This document shows, piece after piece, positions 17,931 through 26,862 of a stretch of 64,000 nt of DNA. Position 1 is the first letter of the stretch; each line of letters opens with the position of its first letter. The position numbers were made by a program, and so were the translations under genes. Source of the DNA: Chryseolinea soli (GTDB lineage Bacteria > Bacteroidota > Bacteroidia > Cytophagales > Cyclobacteriaceae). The stretch spans positions 2,914,001-2,978,000 of the forward strand of contig NZ_CP032382.1 of NCBI RefSeq assembly GCF_003589925.1, written 5' to 3'. A model generated the notes under the pieces. It worked only from the letters and a program-made list of their open reading frames with translations. It did no database searches and was not told the origin of the DNA.

Positions 17931-18257
17931 ATGACTCTTGAACAAGCCCAGCAACAAGTGGACGAGTGGATAAAGACACACGGTGTGCGCTATTTCAATG
18001 AGCTCACCAACATGGCCATGCTCACGGAAGAGGTGGGCGAGGTCGCGCGCATCATGGCGCGGCGGTATGGCGAACAGTCGGAAAAAGAATCCGACAAGAA
18101 CAAAGATCTTGGCGATGAGATGGCGGATGTGTTGTGGGTATTGATCTGCCTGGCCAATCAAACGGGCGTGAACCTCACGGAAGCGTTTGCCCGCAACCTG
18201 GAAAAGAAAAGCCAACGCGATAAAGACCGTCATCATCAAAACCCCAAATTGAAATGA
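17931..18257 (+). CDS. MazG-like nucleotide pyrophosphohydrolase
   Basis: A 108-residue all-alpha NTP pyrophosphohydrolase. The metal site is given by EEVGEVARIMARRYGE (an EExxE-type motif at about residues 34-49) and DLGDEMADVLWVLICLANQ (an ExxD-type motif at about residues 60-78). It should cleave non-canonical or surplus dNTPs to NMP and pyrophosphate, a house-cleaning role. It has the length of the single-domain form, not the double-domain MazG of E. coli. Its stop overlaps the start of the amidohydrolase by 4 bases. Confidence 0.87.
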   Translation: MTLEQAQQQVDEWIKTHGVRYFNELTNMAMLTEEVGEVARIMARRYGEQSEKESDKNKDLGDEMADVLWVLICLANQTGVNLTEAFARNLEKKSQRDKDRHHQNPKLK

Positions 18258-19894
18258 AAAACGTCTTCGGCGCCGTCATCGCAGGATGCTTGCTGGTCGC
18301 CTGCAGCCAGCATCCCGCAGCAGATAAAATTATTCTCGGCCGCATCTGGACCGGCAATCCGTCGCAACCGTGGGCTGAGGGGGTTGCCGTAAGTGGCGAT
18401 ACCGTTGCAGCCGTCGGCGACGCCGGTGCGATAAAGAAATGGCAAGGTGAAAAAACCGAGGTGATCACCCTAAACCAAGGAGAGCTGTTGACCCCCGGCT
18501 TTATCGATTGCCATACACACTTCATCGACGGTGGTTTCGCCCTTTCATCCGTGCAGTTGCGCGATGCAAAAACACCTGATGAATTTATTTCACGCATCAA
18601 AGCCCACGCGCTAACGCTCCCGAAAGGCGTGTGGATCACCGCCGGCGATTGGGACCATGAGAACTGGGGCGGCGAGTTGCCCACGCGCGCGTGGATCGAT
18701 TCCGTCACTGTAGACCACCCGGTATGGATCAACCGCCTCGACGGCCACATGTGCCTGGCCAACACGGCCGCGCTGAAAGCTGCCGGCATTACTGACCAGG
18801 TGAAAGACGTTGCCGGCGGTTCTATCGTGCGCGACAAAGCGGGCAAACCCACAGGCATCTTTAAAGACAATGCCATGGGCATGATCTCCAAGGCCGTGCC
18901 ACCGCCCACCCCAGACCAGGAGGACAAGGCCCTGGAGGCGGCCATGGCCTATGTGGCCGCGCGCGGTGTAACCTCCGCGCACAATATGATGGGCTACCAG
19001 GAAGTGTTCGAGCGGGCCCACGACCGCCATGCCCTCACCACCCGCATCTATTCCGGCATGATGTTGAGCGATTGGAAAGCACTTGCCGATAAAATAAAAC
19101 AAAAGGGACGTGGCGACGCTTGGCTGCGCAGGGGCGTGCTGAAAGAATTTGTAGACGGCTCGCTGGGCTCGCACACCGCCGCCTTCTTCAAGCCCTTCGA
19201 CGACACCCCGAAAGATTCGGGCTTCTTTGTGATCCGCGAGCAGGAACTGCACAGCCTCATCAAATCTGCCGATAGCGCCGGGCTCCAGGTGACAGTGCAC
19301 GCCATCGGCGACAAAGCCATTCACACGTTGCTGAACACCTTCGACCAGGTGGCCCACGAGAATGGCAACCGCGATCGCCGCTTTCGCATCGAACACGCGC
19401 AACACATTGCCCCGGACGACATCAAGCGCTTCGCTGCCCAAATGATCATCCCTAGCATGCAACCTTACCACGCCATCGACGACGGCCGTTGGGCCGAGAA
19501 AGTCATCGGTCACGAACGCTCGAAGACCACCTACGCCTTTCGCTCCCTGCTGGACGCCCACGCCAAGCTTGCCTTTGGCAGCGACTGGTTCGTGGCGCCA
19601 CCCACACCGTTGGAAGGCATCTATGCTGCCGTGACACGCCGCACCCTGGACGGCAAAAACGATGACGGATGGATCCCGGAACAAAAGATCACCGTGGAAG
19701 AAGCGTTACAGGCTTACACCACCAATGCCGCTTATGCATCCTTTGAGGAGAACATCAAAGGCATGCTGGCGCCCGGCATGCTGGCCGACATGGTGCGGCT
19801 GGAGAAAGACATCACCGTCATTCCTTCTCCCGAGATCAGAGACGTAAAAGTGTTGACAACCTGGGTAGGCGGGAAAGTGGTCTATCAAAAATAG
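18254..19894 (+). CDS. YtcJ-like amidohydrolase lipoprotein
   Basis: A 546-residue member of amidohydrolase family 3. The N terminus is a lipoprotein signal with Cys17 (GCLLVACSQ). The metal-binding His87-x-His89 lies in GFIDCHTHFIDGG. Further family motifs are AGDWDHENWGG, DGSLGSHTAAFFKPF, LQVTVHAIGDKAIH, RFRIEHAQHI and LAFGSDWFVAPPTPL, carrying the remaining His and Asp ligands. It should hydrolyse an amide-like or cyclic bond in the periplasm; the substrate is unknown. Most YtcJ homologues in Gram-negatives are exported like this one. It is the last gene of the run starting at 15670. Confidence 0.9.
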   Translation: MKNVFGAVIAGCLLVACSQHPAADKIILGRIWTGNPSQPWAEGVAVSGDTVAAVGDAGAIKKWQGEKTEVITLNQGELLTPGFIDCHTHFIDGGFALSSVQLRDAKTPDEFISRIKAHALTLPKGVWITAGDWDHENWGGELPTRAWIDSVTVDHPVWINRLDGHMCLANTAALKAAGITDQVKDVAGGSIVRDKAGKPTGIFKDNAMGMISKAVPPPTPDQEDKALEAAMAYVAARGVTSAHNMMGYQEVFERAHDRHALTTRIYSGMMLSDWKALADKIKQKGRGDAWLRRGVLKEFVDGSLGSHTAAFFKPFDDTPKDSGFFVIREQELHSLIKSADSAGLQVTVHAIGDKAIHTLLNTFDQVAHENGNRDRRFRIEHAQHIAPDDIKRFAAQMIIPSMQPYHAIDDGRWAEKVIGHERSKTTYAFRSLLDAHAKLAFGSDWFVAPPTPLEGIYAAVTRRTLDGKNDDGWIPEQKITVEEALQAYTTNAAYASFEENIKGMLAPGMLADMVRLEKDITVIPSPEIRDVKVLTTWVGGKVVYQK

Positions 19895-20007
19895 GGCGCC
19901 ATTTAAAAAAAATATTTCGGTGTGCGCGGTGTGTCTCCGATTTCGTATGCGTCTCTCTTGCACGGTTGGAAAAAATCCTGGAGCTTTAGTCAAATCCTGA
20001 ACAGCTT

Positions 20008-21126
20008 ATGTCCGAGAATCAGCGCTACCTTTCCCTCGATGTGTTTCGGGGAATGACCGTTTGCTTTATGATCATTGTCAACACGGGCGGCGGTCCCATC
20101 AACTACGCGCCCCTGCTGCACGCCTCGTGGCATGGTTTCACACCCACCGACCTTGTGTTCCCTTCTTTTCTTTTCGCCGTAGGCAATGCCATGGCGTTCT
20201 CGCTCCATAAATATGAGTTGCAAGGCGAAGGCGTTTTCTGGCGGAAAACATTGAAGCGGACGGCCATCATTTTTCTGTTGGGTTTTTTGATGTACTGGTT
20301 CCCGTTTTTCCGTCCTGACGAGAGCGGCGAATGGGCCTTCAAGTCAATCACGACCACCCGGATCCTGGGCGTACTGCAACGCATCGCGTTGTGCTATTTC
20401 TTTGCGTCGATCATACTACACTACGGTTCAAAGCGCTTTGCCATTTGGTTTAGTGCATTTGCGTTGCTGGCCTATTGGATCTTGAGTTATGCGTATGGCG
20501 ATGCCAATGATCCATATAGCCTGGCGGGAAATGCAGGATCAAAAATTGATTTGTGGCTGTTTGGTGAACAACACCTGTATCATGGAGAAGGCATAGCATT
20601 CGAACCCGAAGGACTGTTGAGCACGCTGCCGTCGATTGTGAACGTGATCTTTGGTTACCTCGCCGGGGATTTTATCCGGCGGTATGGAAATAAATACGAA
20701 ACCATCGCTAAACTCATGTTAGCCGGTGGGTTGCTGGTCTTTCTGGCCCTCACCTGGGATATGGTTTTCCCTATCAACAAAAAATTGTGGACAAGCTCCT
20801 TCGTACTGCTCACCGTGGGCATCGATCTCATGGTGTTGTCGTTCCTCATCTATGTGCTGGAAATCCTCCATCGCACCAAGTGGACGCCGTTCTTTTTAGT
20901 GTTTGGAAAAAATCCGTTGTTCATCTACCTGCTTTCGGAATTGTTGATCATCATCATGTACATGATCCCAACCGCATCCGGCAGTCTGCAACGTTCGGTT
21001 TATTTGGGATTTGAAAAGATCTTCAGCCCTATCAATGCCTCGTTCCTGTTTGCGTTTTTCTTTATGCTGACCTGCTGGGCTGTGGGCTATGTTTTGGACA
21101 AGCGAAAGATCTATATCAGGGTGTAG
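20008..21126 (+). CDS. Membrane acyltransferase, HGSNAT/DUF5009-like
   Basis: A 372-residue polytopic inner-membrane protein with about ten hydrophobic segments. The N-terminal signature RYLSLDVFRGMTVCFMIIVN and the following HASWHGFTPTDLVFPSFLFAVGNAM are typical of the family that includes heparan-alpha-glucosaminide N-acetyltransferase and bacterial NagX-like proteins. The His of HGFTPTDLVFP is the residue proposed to carry the acyl group across the membrane. A later LGVLQRIALCYFFASII is also conserved. The role is probably acetylation of an amino sugar during glycan uptake or recycling. It stands alone and converges on comB with only 8 bases between the stop codons. Confidence 0.87.
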   Translation: MSENQRYLSLDVFRGMTVCFMIIVNTGGGPINYAPLLHASWHGFTPTDLVFPSFLFAVGNAMAFSLHKYELQGEGVFWRKTLKRTAIIFLLGFLMYWFPFFRPDESGEWAFKSITTTRILGVLQRIALCYFFASIILHYGSKRFAIWFSAFALLAYWILSYAYGDANDPYSLAGNAGSKIDLWLFGEQHLYHGEGIAFEPEGLLSTLPSIVNVIFGYLAGDFIRRYGNKYETIAKLMLAGGLLVFLALTWDMVFPINKKLWTSSFVLLTVGIDLMVLSFLIYVLEILHRTKWTPFFLVFGKNPLFIYLLSELLIIIMYMIPTASGSLQRSVYLGFEKIFSPINASFLFAFFFMLTCWAVGYVLDKRKIYIRV

Positions 21127-21134
21127 CGATACGA

Positions 21135-21845
21135 CTACCCGACATAGGGCACCAGCACATTTTCCTTCAACACCGGGATCACGTTGAACTGATCCGGCGT
21201 GAGACAAAACGAGATGTCCTTGAATACATGGAGTTTCGCCAGCCGCTTCACGTGACTCGCATTTTTGAGGAATCCTTCGAGATCGTTTTTGGCCTGATTG
21301 TATAAATGCTGCGCAGCAAGGGGTGCATCACAATCCGGTTCGATGTGATCTTTTAAAAGTTCAACCAACGCGCCGGCAAAAAGTGTATCCTCCAAATTCA
21401 CTTTTCCTTTCCATCCCGCGCACACCACCAGCACGTTGTTGTCGCCATTGCGCAAATACTTCGCGACGGCCGAAAGGTTGAGGAAGGAACCGATGATAAT
21501 TTCTTTAGCGTCTGCCGATTTGGCAATGGCCTGTGTGCCGTTGGTCGTGGTGAAAGCGATCTTTGCGCCCTTGAGCGATTCGGCCATGTACTCGAAAGGG
21601 GAGTTTCCCAAATCGAAGCCGTCTACCTTTTTTCCGTCGCGTTCGCCTGCAGTGAAATAGCCTTTTGCTTTCATGGCCCGGCAGTCGTCCAGGGAGGCAA
21701 ACGGTGTGATGCTTTCGATGCCGTGTGCCAGGGCCGTGGTCATGCACGAGGTGGCCCGGAAAATATCGACCACCACCACGGTGCGGTCGTGCACTTTATA
21801 CAAGTGCATCAGGTCGGGACTGAGGCAAACGTCGATAGTCTTCAT
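21135..21845 (-). CDS. comB: 2-phosphosulfolactate phosphatase
   Basis: A 236-residue ComB-family phosphatase. Recognisable segments are VVVVDIFRATSCMTTALAHGI (residues about 23-43), AGERDGKKVDGFDLGNSP, TTTNGTQAI and NVLVVCAGWKGKVNLEDTLFAGALVE. The family converts 2-phospho-3-sulfolactate to sulfolactate, first described in coenzyme M biosynthesis. In a gliding Bacteroidetes a more likely use is supply of sulfolactate/sulfopyruvate for cysteate and the sulfonolipid capnine; that link is inference. The gene starts 27 bases after gcvT and is probably cotranscribed with it. No comA or comC is in the window. Confidence 0.85.
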   Translation of the reverse strand: MKTIDVCLSPDLMHLYKVHDRTVVVVDIFRATSCMTTALAHGIESITPFASLDDCRAMKAKGYFTAGERDGKKVDGFDLGNSPFEYMAESLKGAKIAFTTTNGTQAIAKSADAKEIIIGSFLNLSAVAKYLRNGDNNVLVVCAGWKGKVNLEDTLFAGALVELLKDHIEPDCDAPLAAQHLYNQAKNDLEGFLKNASHVKRLAKLHVFKDISFCLTPDQFNVIPVLKENVLVPYVG

Positions 21846-21872
21846 AACCAGATGGACAAAAAAAGCGATGGA

Positions 21873-22958
21873 CTAACCGATCAGTGGTGTTTTGCTCACT
21901 TGCGCTTTCAACGCCTTCCCGCGAACATCGATGAAGATCTCGGAACCTACGGCGGAGTTGGAGGTGGTCACGTAGCCCAACCCGATGCCGATACCCAGCA
22001 AGGGCGACATGGTCCCTGAGGTTACTTTTCCAATCACGTCGCCGGCAGCATTTTTAATGAGATAGTCGTGGCGGGGAATGCCTTTGTCCACCATTTTAAA
22101 GCCCACCAGCTTGCGGGTGACGCCTTCTTCTTTTTGCTTTTTGAGGGCGGAGGAGTTGGTGAAATCTTTTTTGAATTTGGTGATCCATCCCAATCCTCCT
22201 TCCAGCGGCGACGTGGTGTCGTCGATGTCGTTGCCGTAGAGGCAGAAGCCCATCTCCAGGCGCAGCGTGTCGCGGGCACCTAGACCAATGGGTTTGATGT
22301 CAAATTCTTTACCGGCTTCAAAGATGGCGTGCCAGATCTTTTCGGCGTAGGCCTTGTCCACATAGATCTCGAAGCCGCCAGCACCCGTGTAGCCCGTGTT
22401 GGACATGATCACGTTCTTCACCCCGGCAAATTCGCCAACGGTGAAATGGTAGTATTTTATGGTGCTAAGGTCTGTCTTGGTCAGTTTTTGCAGGGTGGCG
22501 ACGGCCTTCGGGCCCTGCACGGCGAACAGGCACGTATCGTCCGAAACATTTTTCATGTCCACACCCTTGGTATTGAACTGGCTGATCCAGTTCCAGTCTT
22601 TGTCGATGTTGGAGGCATTGACCACCAGCATATAGCCTTCGTCTTCAATTTTATAGACGATGAGATCGTCCACGATGCCGCCGGTTTGGTTGGGCAGGCA
22701 GGAATATTGTGCCTGGCCGTCCACGAGCGTGGAGGCGTCGTTGCTGGTCACGCGCTGGATGAGGTCGAGTGCGTTGGGGCCCTTCAAAAGAAATTCGCCC
22801 ATGTGCGATACGTCGAACACACCCACGCCGTTCCGCACGGTCATGTGCTCTTCGATATCCGATGAATAGCGGACGGGCATATTGTACCCTGCAAAGGGAA
22901 CGATCTTTCCACCCAATGAAACGTGAAGCTGATGCAAGGGAATGTTCTTTATCTCCAT
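21873..22958 (-). CDS. gcvT: Aminomethyltransferase, glycine cleavage T protein
   Basis: A 361-residue tetrahydrofolate-dependent T protein of the glycine cleavage system; it releases ammonia and passes a methylene group to tetrahydrofolate. Diagnostic segments: [37 protein letters not shown] (with the conserved Asp), [23 protein letters not shown] sequence around residue 95, [24 protein letters not shown], and [20 protein letters not shown]. Length and domain order are those of a normal GcvT. gcvH and gcvP are not adjacent, which is usual. On the minus strand TACCTTTG (22984-22977) gives a clear -7 element 19 bases upstream of the ATG, but no good TTG lies at the proper distance. Confidence 0.96.
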   Translation of the reverse strand: MEIKNIPLHQLHVSLGGKIVPFAGYNMPVRYSSDIEEHMTVRNGVGVFDVSHMGEFLLKGPNALDLIQRVTSNDASTLVDGQAQYSCLPNQTGGIVDDLIVYKIEDEGYMLVVNASNIDKDWNWISQFNTKGVDMKNVSDDTCLFAVQGPKAVATLQKLTKTDLSTIKYYHFTVGEFAGVKNVIMSNTGYTGAGGFEIYVDKAYAEKIWHAIFEAGKEFDIKPIGLGARDTLRLEMGFCLYGNDIDDTTSPLEGGLGWITKFKKDFTNSSALKKQKEEGVTRKLVGFKMVDKGIPRHDYLIKNAAGDVIGKVTSGTMSPLLGIGIGLGYVTTSNSAVGSEIFIDVRGKALKAQVSKTPLIG

Positions 22959-23013
22959 GGTGCGATTTTAAGTGCACAAAGGTAAGAGATTTCCCAAAAG
23001 CAGAAACTCCTGT

Positions 23014-25773
23014 TCAATCAATAACCTGCACCCAACCCTTCACCACCCGGTGCTGCGCTTCCGGATTGCGCATATCGAAATACACATCGGCCGAATAAAA
23101 ATACACGCCGCTGCTCACCTTCTTGCCGGCCGGGTCCAGCCCATTCCAAAAGACATAATTATTTTCCCCACCTGGCAGGGCATCCAGCGCAAAAACTTCC
23201 TTGCCCCATCGATCATAGATCTTCAGAGCAATGGACTTTACAAAACGAGGGCACGAAGCCCCATCGGCCACGTCGGTAAAGGCCTCAAAATAATCATTAC
23301 GTCCATCGGCATTATAGGGAGTGATCACATTGGCAAACGTCACAAAGCCGCAGTTGTCGTTGCAAACGGGCTGACTTTGGGGGCTCATATTGCCTGCAGG
23401 ATCGATCGCCGCCACCGTATAACATTTCGCCAGCGATGGAAGTCCGCCGTGCATAAAAGAATTCCCGGTCACGCGGGCCAGCGGCGTATAGTTAACCTCA
23501 TCGTCCGAGACAAAGACCTGGTAGGTTTCAATGTCGTCGCCGCACTGCGCCGGCATGCTCCAGGTAATTTTGTTTGCGTAGTTGTTGCCCAGGCACGAAA
23601 AGGAACGGCAGTCCGTCGTCTCCATCACAGCGACCGGGGCGCATGGCGGTATCGTATCAGGTTTTAGGGCACGCAATACTTGTGAGAAATTTTCCAGGGG
23701 GTGCGGAAGGTCCGGATTTCCATAGGACCCCCGTGTTAACACTTTATAGTAATAGACAATATCGGGTTGCGCCCTCAGATCGGTATACACAAATCCATTC
23801 TCATTGACATCCACACTATCCAACAGCGTGAAAGGTCCATCAGGACCGGTTTCATTTCTGTAAATAAGATGATACGGATATGCTTGCGTGAAATTATACC
23901 AAGGCGTTTCCGCATCCCAGGCCATCGATAGTTCTTTCGTGTCAGGCTGAGCGGAGAGAAATACCGATGAAGCCGCATCCGATGTGTCTACCGGTGCCGT
24001 GGTGAGGGCGGGCACGTACAACTCGATCCGGTAGCGATGCGCAAGATCCTGTGTATTCAACGTATCGATAAAAACCGTATCCTGTAAAGGGCCCTGTACA
24101 AAAACAAAATCGGAACTCGCCAGTCCATTGCTGCGATACACTTTATACGTGTAGGGCGGCGGATACTGATTTTTATCCAAGGCAAACGGCGATGTCCAGC
24201 GCACCAGGGTGTGGCCGGTGGTCGCATGGGTTTTTGTTACGCTCACCGTGGTGATCACGGGCGCTTCCGGTGGTTTGGGAATAAGACAAGTATCCAAAGA
24301 GATCCGGCTGGGAACCTTGGCATCGCCCACCAATGACACGATCCGGTAACAATATTGCGCACCCACGGCTATGGCAGCATCCGTGTAGCTGACGGCATCT
24401 CCCGGCAATTCGGCCAGCAACCGGTAGCGCAAAGCTTTCGGCATGCCTGTGACACATTCCGGTGGGTCGTACGTATAGCGCGCCACCCGCCGCCATACTT
24501 GTATGGCTTTCGTGTTTGCGCACGCGGGCGATTTCCACTGTAACGTGAGAACCTTATTCACCGGATTAACGGTCACCCGTTCGTATTCCGGCGCTGGCGC
24601 CAGCACCTTTACAAACAAAGTTTGAAACCGAACCAACGGTGGCCCTGAGCGCGGACGGTCGGTGATCTTAAAGACAACCGCATAGGGCTGCTCCCGCACG
24701 CGAACACAAGCGGGCTTCCAGGAAAACGCAAGCGAGGCAGTGTCGTATGGAGGTGATGTCGATTGCTGTCTACCGTTGTTTTGAACGGTCGCCGGGTTTT
24801 CATCAAAGGAAAAAATATCCGAAAACGCCTCCATGATGACGGGATCTCCATCGGGGTCCGAGCCCTTCAAGGTTACGTTTACCAATGTGCCGGCGATCAC
24901 GCAGACGTCTTGCGGGACACTTATTTCCGGCCGGCGGTTCATACAATCCTCGACAATGATCTGCATGTCGCGTAACACGTAGCCTGTAAGGTTCCAGAGG
25001 CTATCGTTCGGCGAGCGTCTCCATTCATAGATCCGGATCGAAATCGTGTACTCACCCACGGTGTTGGGAGCATCCCAGGTCAGCAAACCCGTTATGGGAT
25101 CAATGGAGAAAGTCGGCGGACCATTGTGCGCTTCCGTGGCATGGTTATAGTCGACGCCAGCGTAAAATGCGATGTCGTTTGGAGACTTATAGTTGGTGAC
25201 GGGTGTGTTGGACGTCGACAGCGGCACGGATAAGCCATACGATAAACTGTCCCCATCCCGGTCGGCGGCACCGATCGCGTGATAGAAAGCCAATCCCGGG
25301 CATGCACGATCAATGGGAGGGACGCTGAGCGTAGGCAAAGAATTGCAGTGGCAGGGTTCTATCAGGAGTGAGACCTCCGTATAAAAGACGGTAGAACCGG
25401 AACCGGTGAAATTCAAAACCCCTTCATTTCGGTTGGCTTCGGTGTAGGAAATAGTATACGTGCCTGGATTGAGGAAGGTGACCGTGGTCTCGAATTGTAC
25501 GCGGCCAACCTTTAAGAGGGCATCGATCGTGTCGATGTCTATCAGTTCGGGCAATACAACCGAGCTGCCATTACCAAAACTTAGCAGGCTTCCGTCGCCG
25601 CCAAAGGCAACGGGAGTGCCATAGTTGACATAGCCAATGACCACGATCGTATAGGTGAGCACACTACAATTTTGCTGCAACGCCTGAATTTCCACGGAGC
25701 GGATATGGCTGGCCTGCAAACGGGTTCCTGTCAACAGCAACAGGAAACAGAAACCGGCGGTAAACGATTTCAT
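23014..25773 (-). CDS. Secreted multidomain protein with gliding-motility-associated (type B T9SS) C-terminal domain
   Basis: A 919-residue extracellular protein. A signal peptide (MKSFTAGFCFLLLLTGTRLQA) is followed by Ig/cadherin-like beta domains (LTYTIVVIGYVNYGTPVAFG, then SDPDGDPVIMEAFSD) and several fibronectin type III-like repeats between about residues 400 and 800, with recurring YRIELYVPAL / YRIVSLVG-like strands. The last ~95 residues are the gliding-motility-associated C-terminal domain (ANVITPYNADGRNDYF, KIYDRWGKEVF, NGLDPAGKKVSSGVYFYSADV), which in Bacteroidetes directs type IX secretion and surface attachment. It is likely a surface adhesin-like protein. Cysteine pairs in the beta domains suggest disulfides. 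No operon partner. Confidence 0.88.
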   Translation of the reverse strand: MKSFTAGFCFLLLLTGTRLQASHIRSVEIQALQQNCSVLTYTIVVIGYVNYGTPVAFGGDGSLLSFGNGSSVVLPELIDIDTIDALLKVGRVQFETTVTFLNPGTYTISYTEANRNEGVLNFTGSGSTVFYTEVSLLIEPCHCNSLPTLSVPPIDRACPGLAFYHAIGAADRDGDSLSYGLSVPLSTSNTPVTNYKSPNDIAFYAGVDYNHATEAHNGPPTFSIDPITGLLTWDAPNTVGEYTISIRIYEWRRSPNDSLWNLTGYVLRDMQIIVEDCMNRRPEISVPQDVCVIAGTLVNVTLKGSDPDGDPVIMEAFSDIFSFDENPATVQNNGRQQSTSPPYDTASLAFSWKPACVRVREQPYAVVFKITDRPRSGPPLVRFQTLFVKVLAPAPEYERVTVNPVNKVLTLQWKSPACANTKAIQVWRRVARYTYDPPECVTGMPKALRYRLLAELPGDAVSYTDAAIAVGAQYCYRIVSLVGDAKVPSRISLDTCLIPKPPEAPVITTVSVTKTHATTGHTLVRWTSPFALDKNQYPPPYTYKVYRSNGLASSDFVFVQGPLQDTVFIDTLNTQDLAHRYRIELYVPALTTAPVDTSDAASSVFLSAQPDTKELSMAWDAETPWYNFTQAYPYHLIYRNETGPDGPFTLLDSVDVNENGFVYTDLRAQPDIVYYYKVLTRGSYGNPDLPHPLENFSQVLRALKPDTIPPCAPVAVMETTDCRSFSCLGNNYANKITWSMPAQCGDDIETYQVFVSDDEVNYTPLARVTGNSFMHGGLPSLAKCYTVAAIDPAGNMSPQSQPVCNDNCGFVTFANVITPYNADGRNDYFEAFTDVADGASCPRFVKSIALKIYDRWGKEVFALDALPGGENNYVFWNGLDPAGKKVSSGVYFYSADVYFDMRNPEAQHRVVKGWVQVID

Positions 25774-25952
25774 GAGGAAGGGTTTTTAGGTACGGATACA
25801 ACGGCGGCCTGCCGGCCTTTAGTATTCGTACCCCGCATTCAATGGCCAACAGCCTTCAAGACCCGGAGGAAACCCTGTCCCCGGGTCGTCTTTTTTCAGA
25901 CGCAGGCAAATAGCATTGCGTTTTTTTTCCTTGTAACCCGCAGGCTGGGGGA

Positions 25953-26399
25953 TTACTGTGCCTTCGCCTTCTCGATGGATTCGAGGATGTCGGTTTTCAC
26001 CTTTTGCACTTTCTCCATTTGACCTTCCAGGTATTCCCGTGCCTTTTCTTCTCCAAGGCTGTCGGGTGGGGCGTTGAAGGCGCGCATCCACACCATCATG
26101 TTCTCGCTGGCCGAGTCGAGCTGAACGATGGTCTGTTCGATCGCTTTCTTCTTGGCTTCGGCCATCGACGGGGTGTTGGCAATTTTATCTTTCAGCGCTT
26201 CTTTCAGCGTATAGATGTCGTTGAGCTTGGGCATGACTTCGTCGTGCACCTTCATCACTTTCTCGTACAACAGTTGGTTGCCGGTGGCTTCCATGGTATC
26301 GGACGCTGCGGCTTCGTGCCCTTCGTGTTCGTGTGATTTATGACCGCAGGCCAGTGCAAAAAAGATGGGGATGAGTAAGAATAGAGAAGATTTTTTCAT
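25953..26399 (-). CDS. Small helical lipoprotein of unknown function
   Basis: A 148-residue protein. The signal sequence ends in a lipobox with Cys18 (FFALACGHKSHEHEGHE), followed by a His/Glu-rich stretch. The rest is predicted helical and probably coiled coil (YEKVMKVHDEVMPKLNDIYTLKEAL, then DSASENMMVWMRAFN and REYLEGQMEKVQKVKTDILESIEKAK). Such proteins occur across Bacteroidetes and are sometimes misnamed viral A-type inclusion proteins. The His cluster after the lipid anchor could bind metal. On the minus strand TACCTTTG at 26427-26420 gives a -7-like element. No function is known. Confidence 0.75.
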   Translation of the reverse strand: MKKSSLFLLIPIFFALACGHKSHEHEGHEAAASDTMEATGNQLLYEKVMKVHDEVMPKLNDIYTLKEALKDKIANTPSMAEAKKKAIEQTIVQLDSASENMMVWMRAFNAPPDSLGEEKAREYLEGQMEKVQKVKTDILESIEKAKAQ

Positions 26400-26658
26400 G
26401 GGATGCTAAGGTTGAGCGTCAAAGGTAATGCGCGGCCTGCAATGAACCATAAGGCATGGGAACCCATTTCGACAAGTGGTGCCCGGCTGGCATCGGTTGA
26501 TGGGTTTACCTGCCGGTATTGCAGATTCCTGACCGCTTAAGTCAATATAGGATGGTGGATGGCGGCATGGGTGGCTCCTGTCATAGGCCTCCGCAGCATT
26601 TTCTTCGCTAACAACCATTAGTTACCATAAAATATTTTGCGAAAGGTGGCATGCAAAC
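26400..26658. other. Gene-free interval upstream of the aromatic amino acid operon
   Basis: About 260 bases between the divergent lipoprotein gene and the operon promoter. Only a small ATGGG-AA-CCCAT palindrome (26456-26467) and the -7-like element of the lipoprotein gene stand out. No coding frame with a believable start or motif was found. Confidence 0.5.
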
Positions 26659-26690
26659 TTGCAACACTAAAAAAAAACATTTTATCTTTG
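26659..26690 (+). promoter_or_regulatory. Promoter of the Phe/Tyr biosynthesis operon (TTG-N21-TATCTTTG)
   Basis: TTG at 26659-26661, 21 bases including an A-tract, then TATCTTTG at 26683-26690, an exact -7 consensus. Transcription should start near 26697, about 14 bases before the leader peptide ATG at 26711. Confidence 0.75.
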
Positions 26691-26710
26691 AACCACTTCA
26701 AGAAGAAGAT

Positions 26711-26773
26711 ATGACCATCAACCGCACAAGCTTTTACTTTTACTACTTTTTTAGTACCCCAGCGGGACTTTAA
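26711..26773 (+). CDS. Phe/Tyr-rich leader peptide of the aromatic operon
   Basis: A 20-codon frame beginning ATG at 26711 and ending TAA at 26771-26773. Codons 8-14 read Phe-Tyr-Phe-Tyr-Tyr-Phe-Phe, that is four Phe and three Tyr codons in a row, a composition with no likely use except as a translational sensor. It lies just downstream of a strong promoter and upstream of a perfect terminator hairpin, in front of genes that make exactly phenylalanine and tyrosine. An A/G-rich stretch (AAGAAGAAGAT) precedes the ATG in place of a classical Shine-Dalgarno. The last codons and the stop overlap the strand that forms the antiterminator (26764-26771). The peptide itself probably has no other function. 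Confidence 0.88.
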   Translation: MTINRTSFYFYYFFSTPAGL

Positions 26774-26822
26774 GAGCAGTGTGTTGTTGATTAAACGATA
26801 ACGAAAAACTCAAAAAAGTCCC
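26764..26822 (+). promoter_or_regulatory. Antiterminator pairing of the Phe/Tyr attenuator
   Basis: GGGACTTT at 26764-26771, at the end of the leader frame, is exactly complementary to AAAGTCCC at 26815-26822, the left arm of the terminator. The two pairings exclude each other. A ribosome stalled at the last Phe codons (26747-26752) would leave 26764-26771 mostly free, so the antiterminator can form. A ribosome that reaches the stop codon at 26771 covers it, so the terminator forms. Confidence 0.8.
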
Positions 26823-26845
26823 GGAACCCCGGGACTTTTTGTTTT
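26813..26845 (+). terminator. Attenuator terminator upstream of pheA
   Basis: A perfect 12-bp stem: 26813-26824 pairs with 26829-26840 around an AACC tetraloop, with the T-run continuing as TTTTTGTTTT. It lies 18 bases before the pheA ATG, inside the transcribed leader, so it is a regulatory terminator and not the end of an upstream gene. Confidence 0.9.
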
Positions 26846-26862
26846 ATGGACATAGTGTAAAA

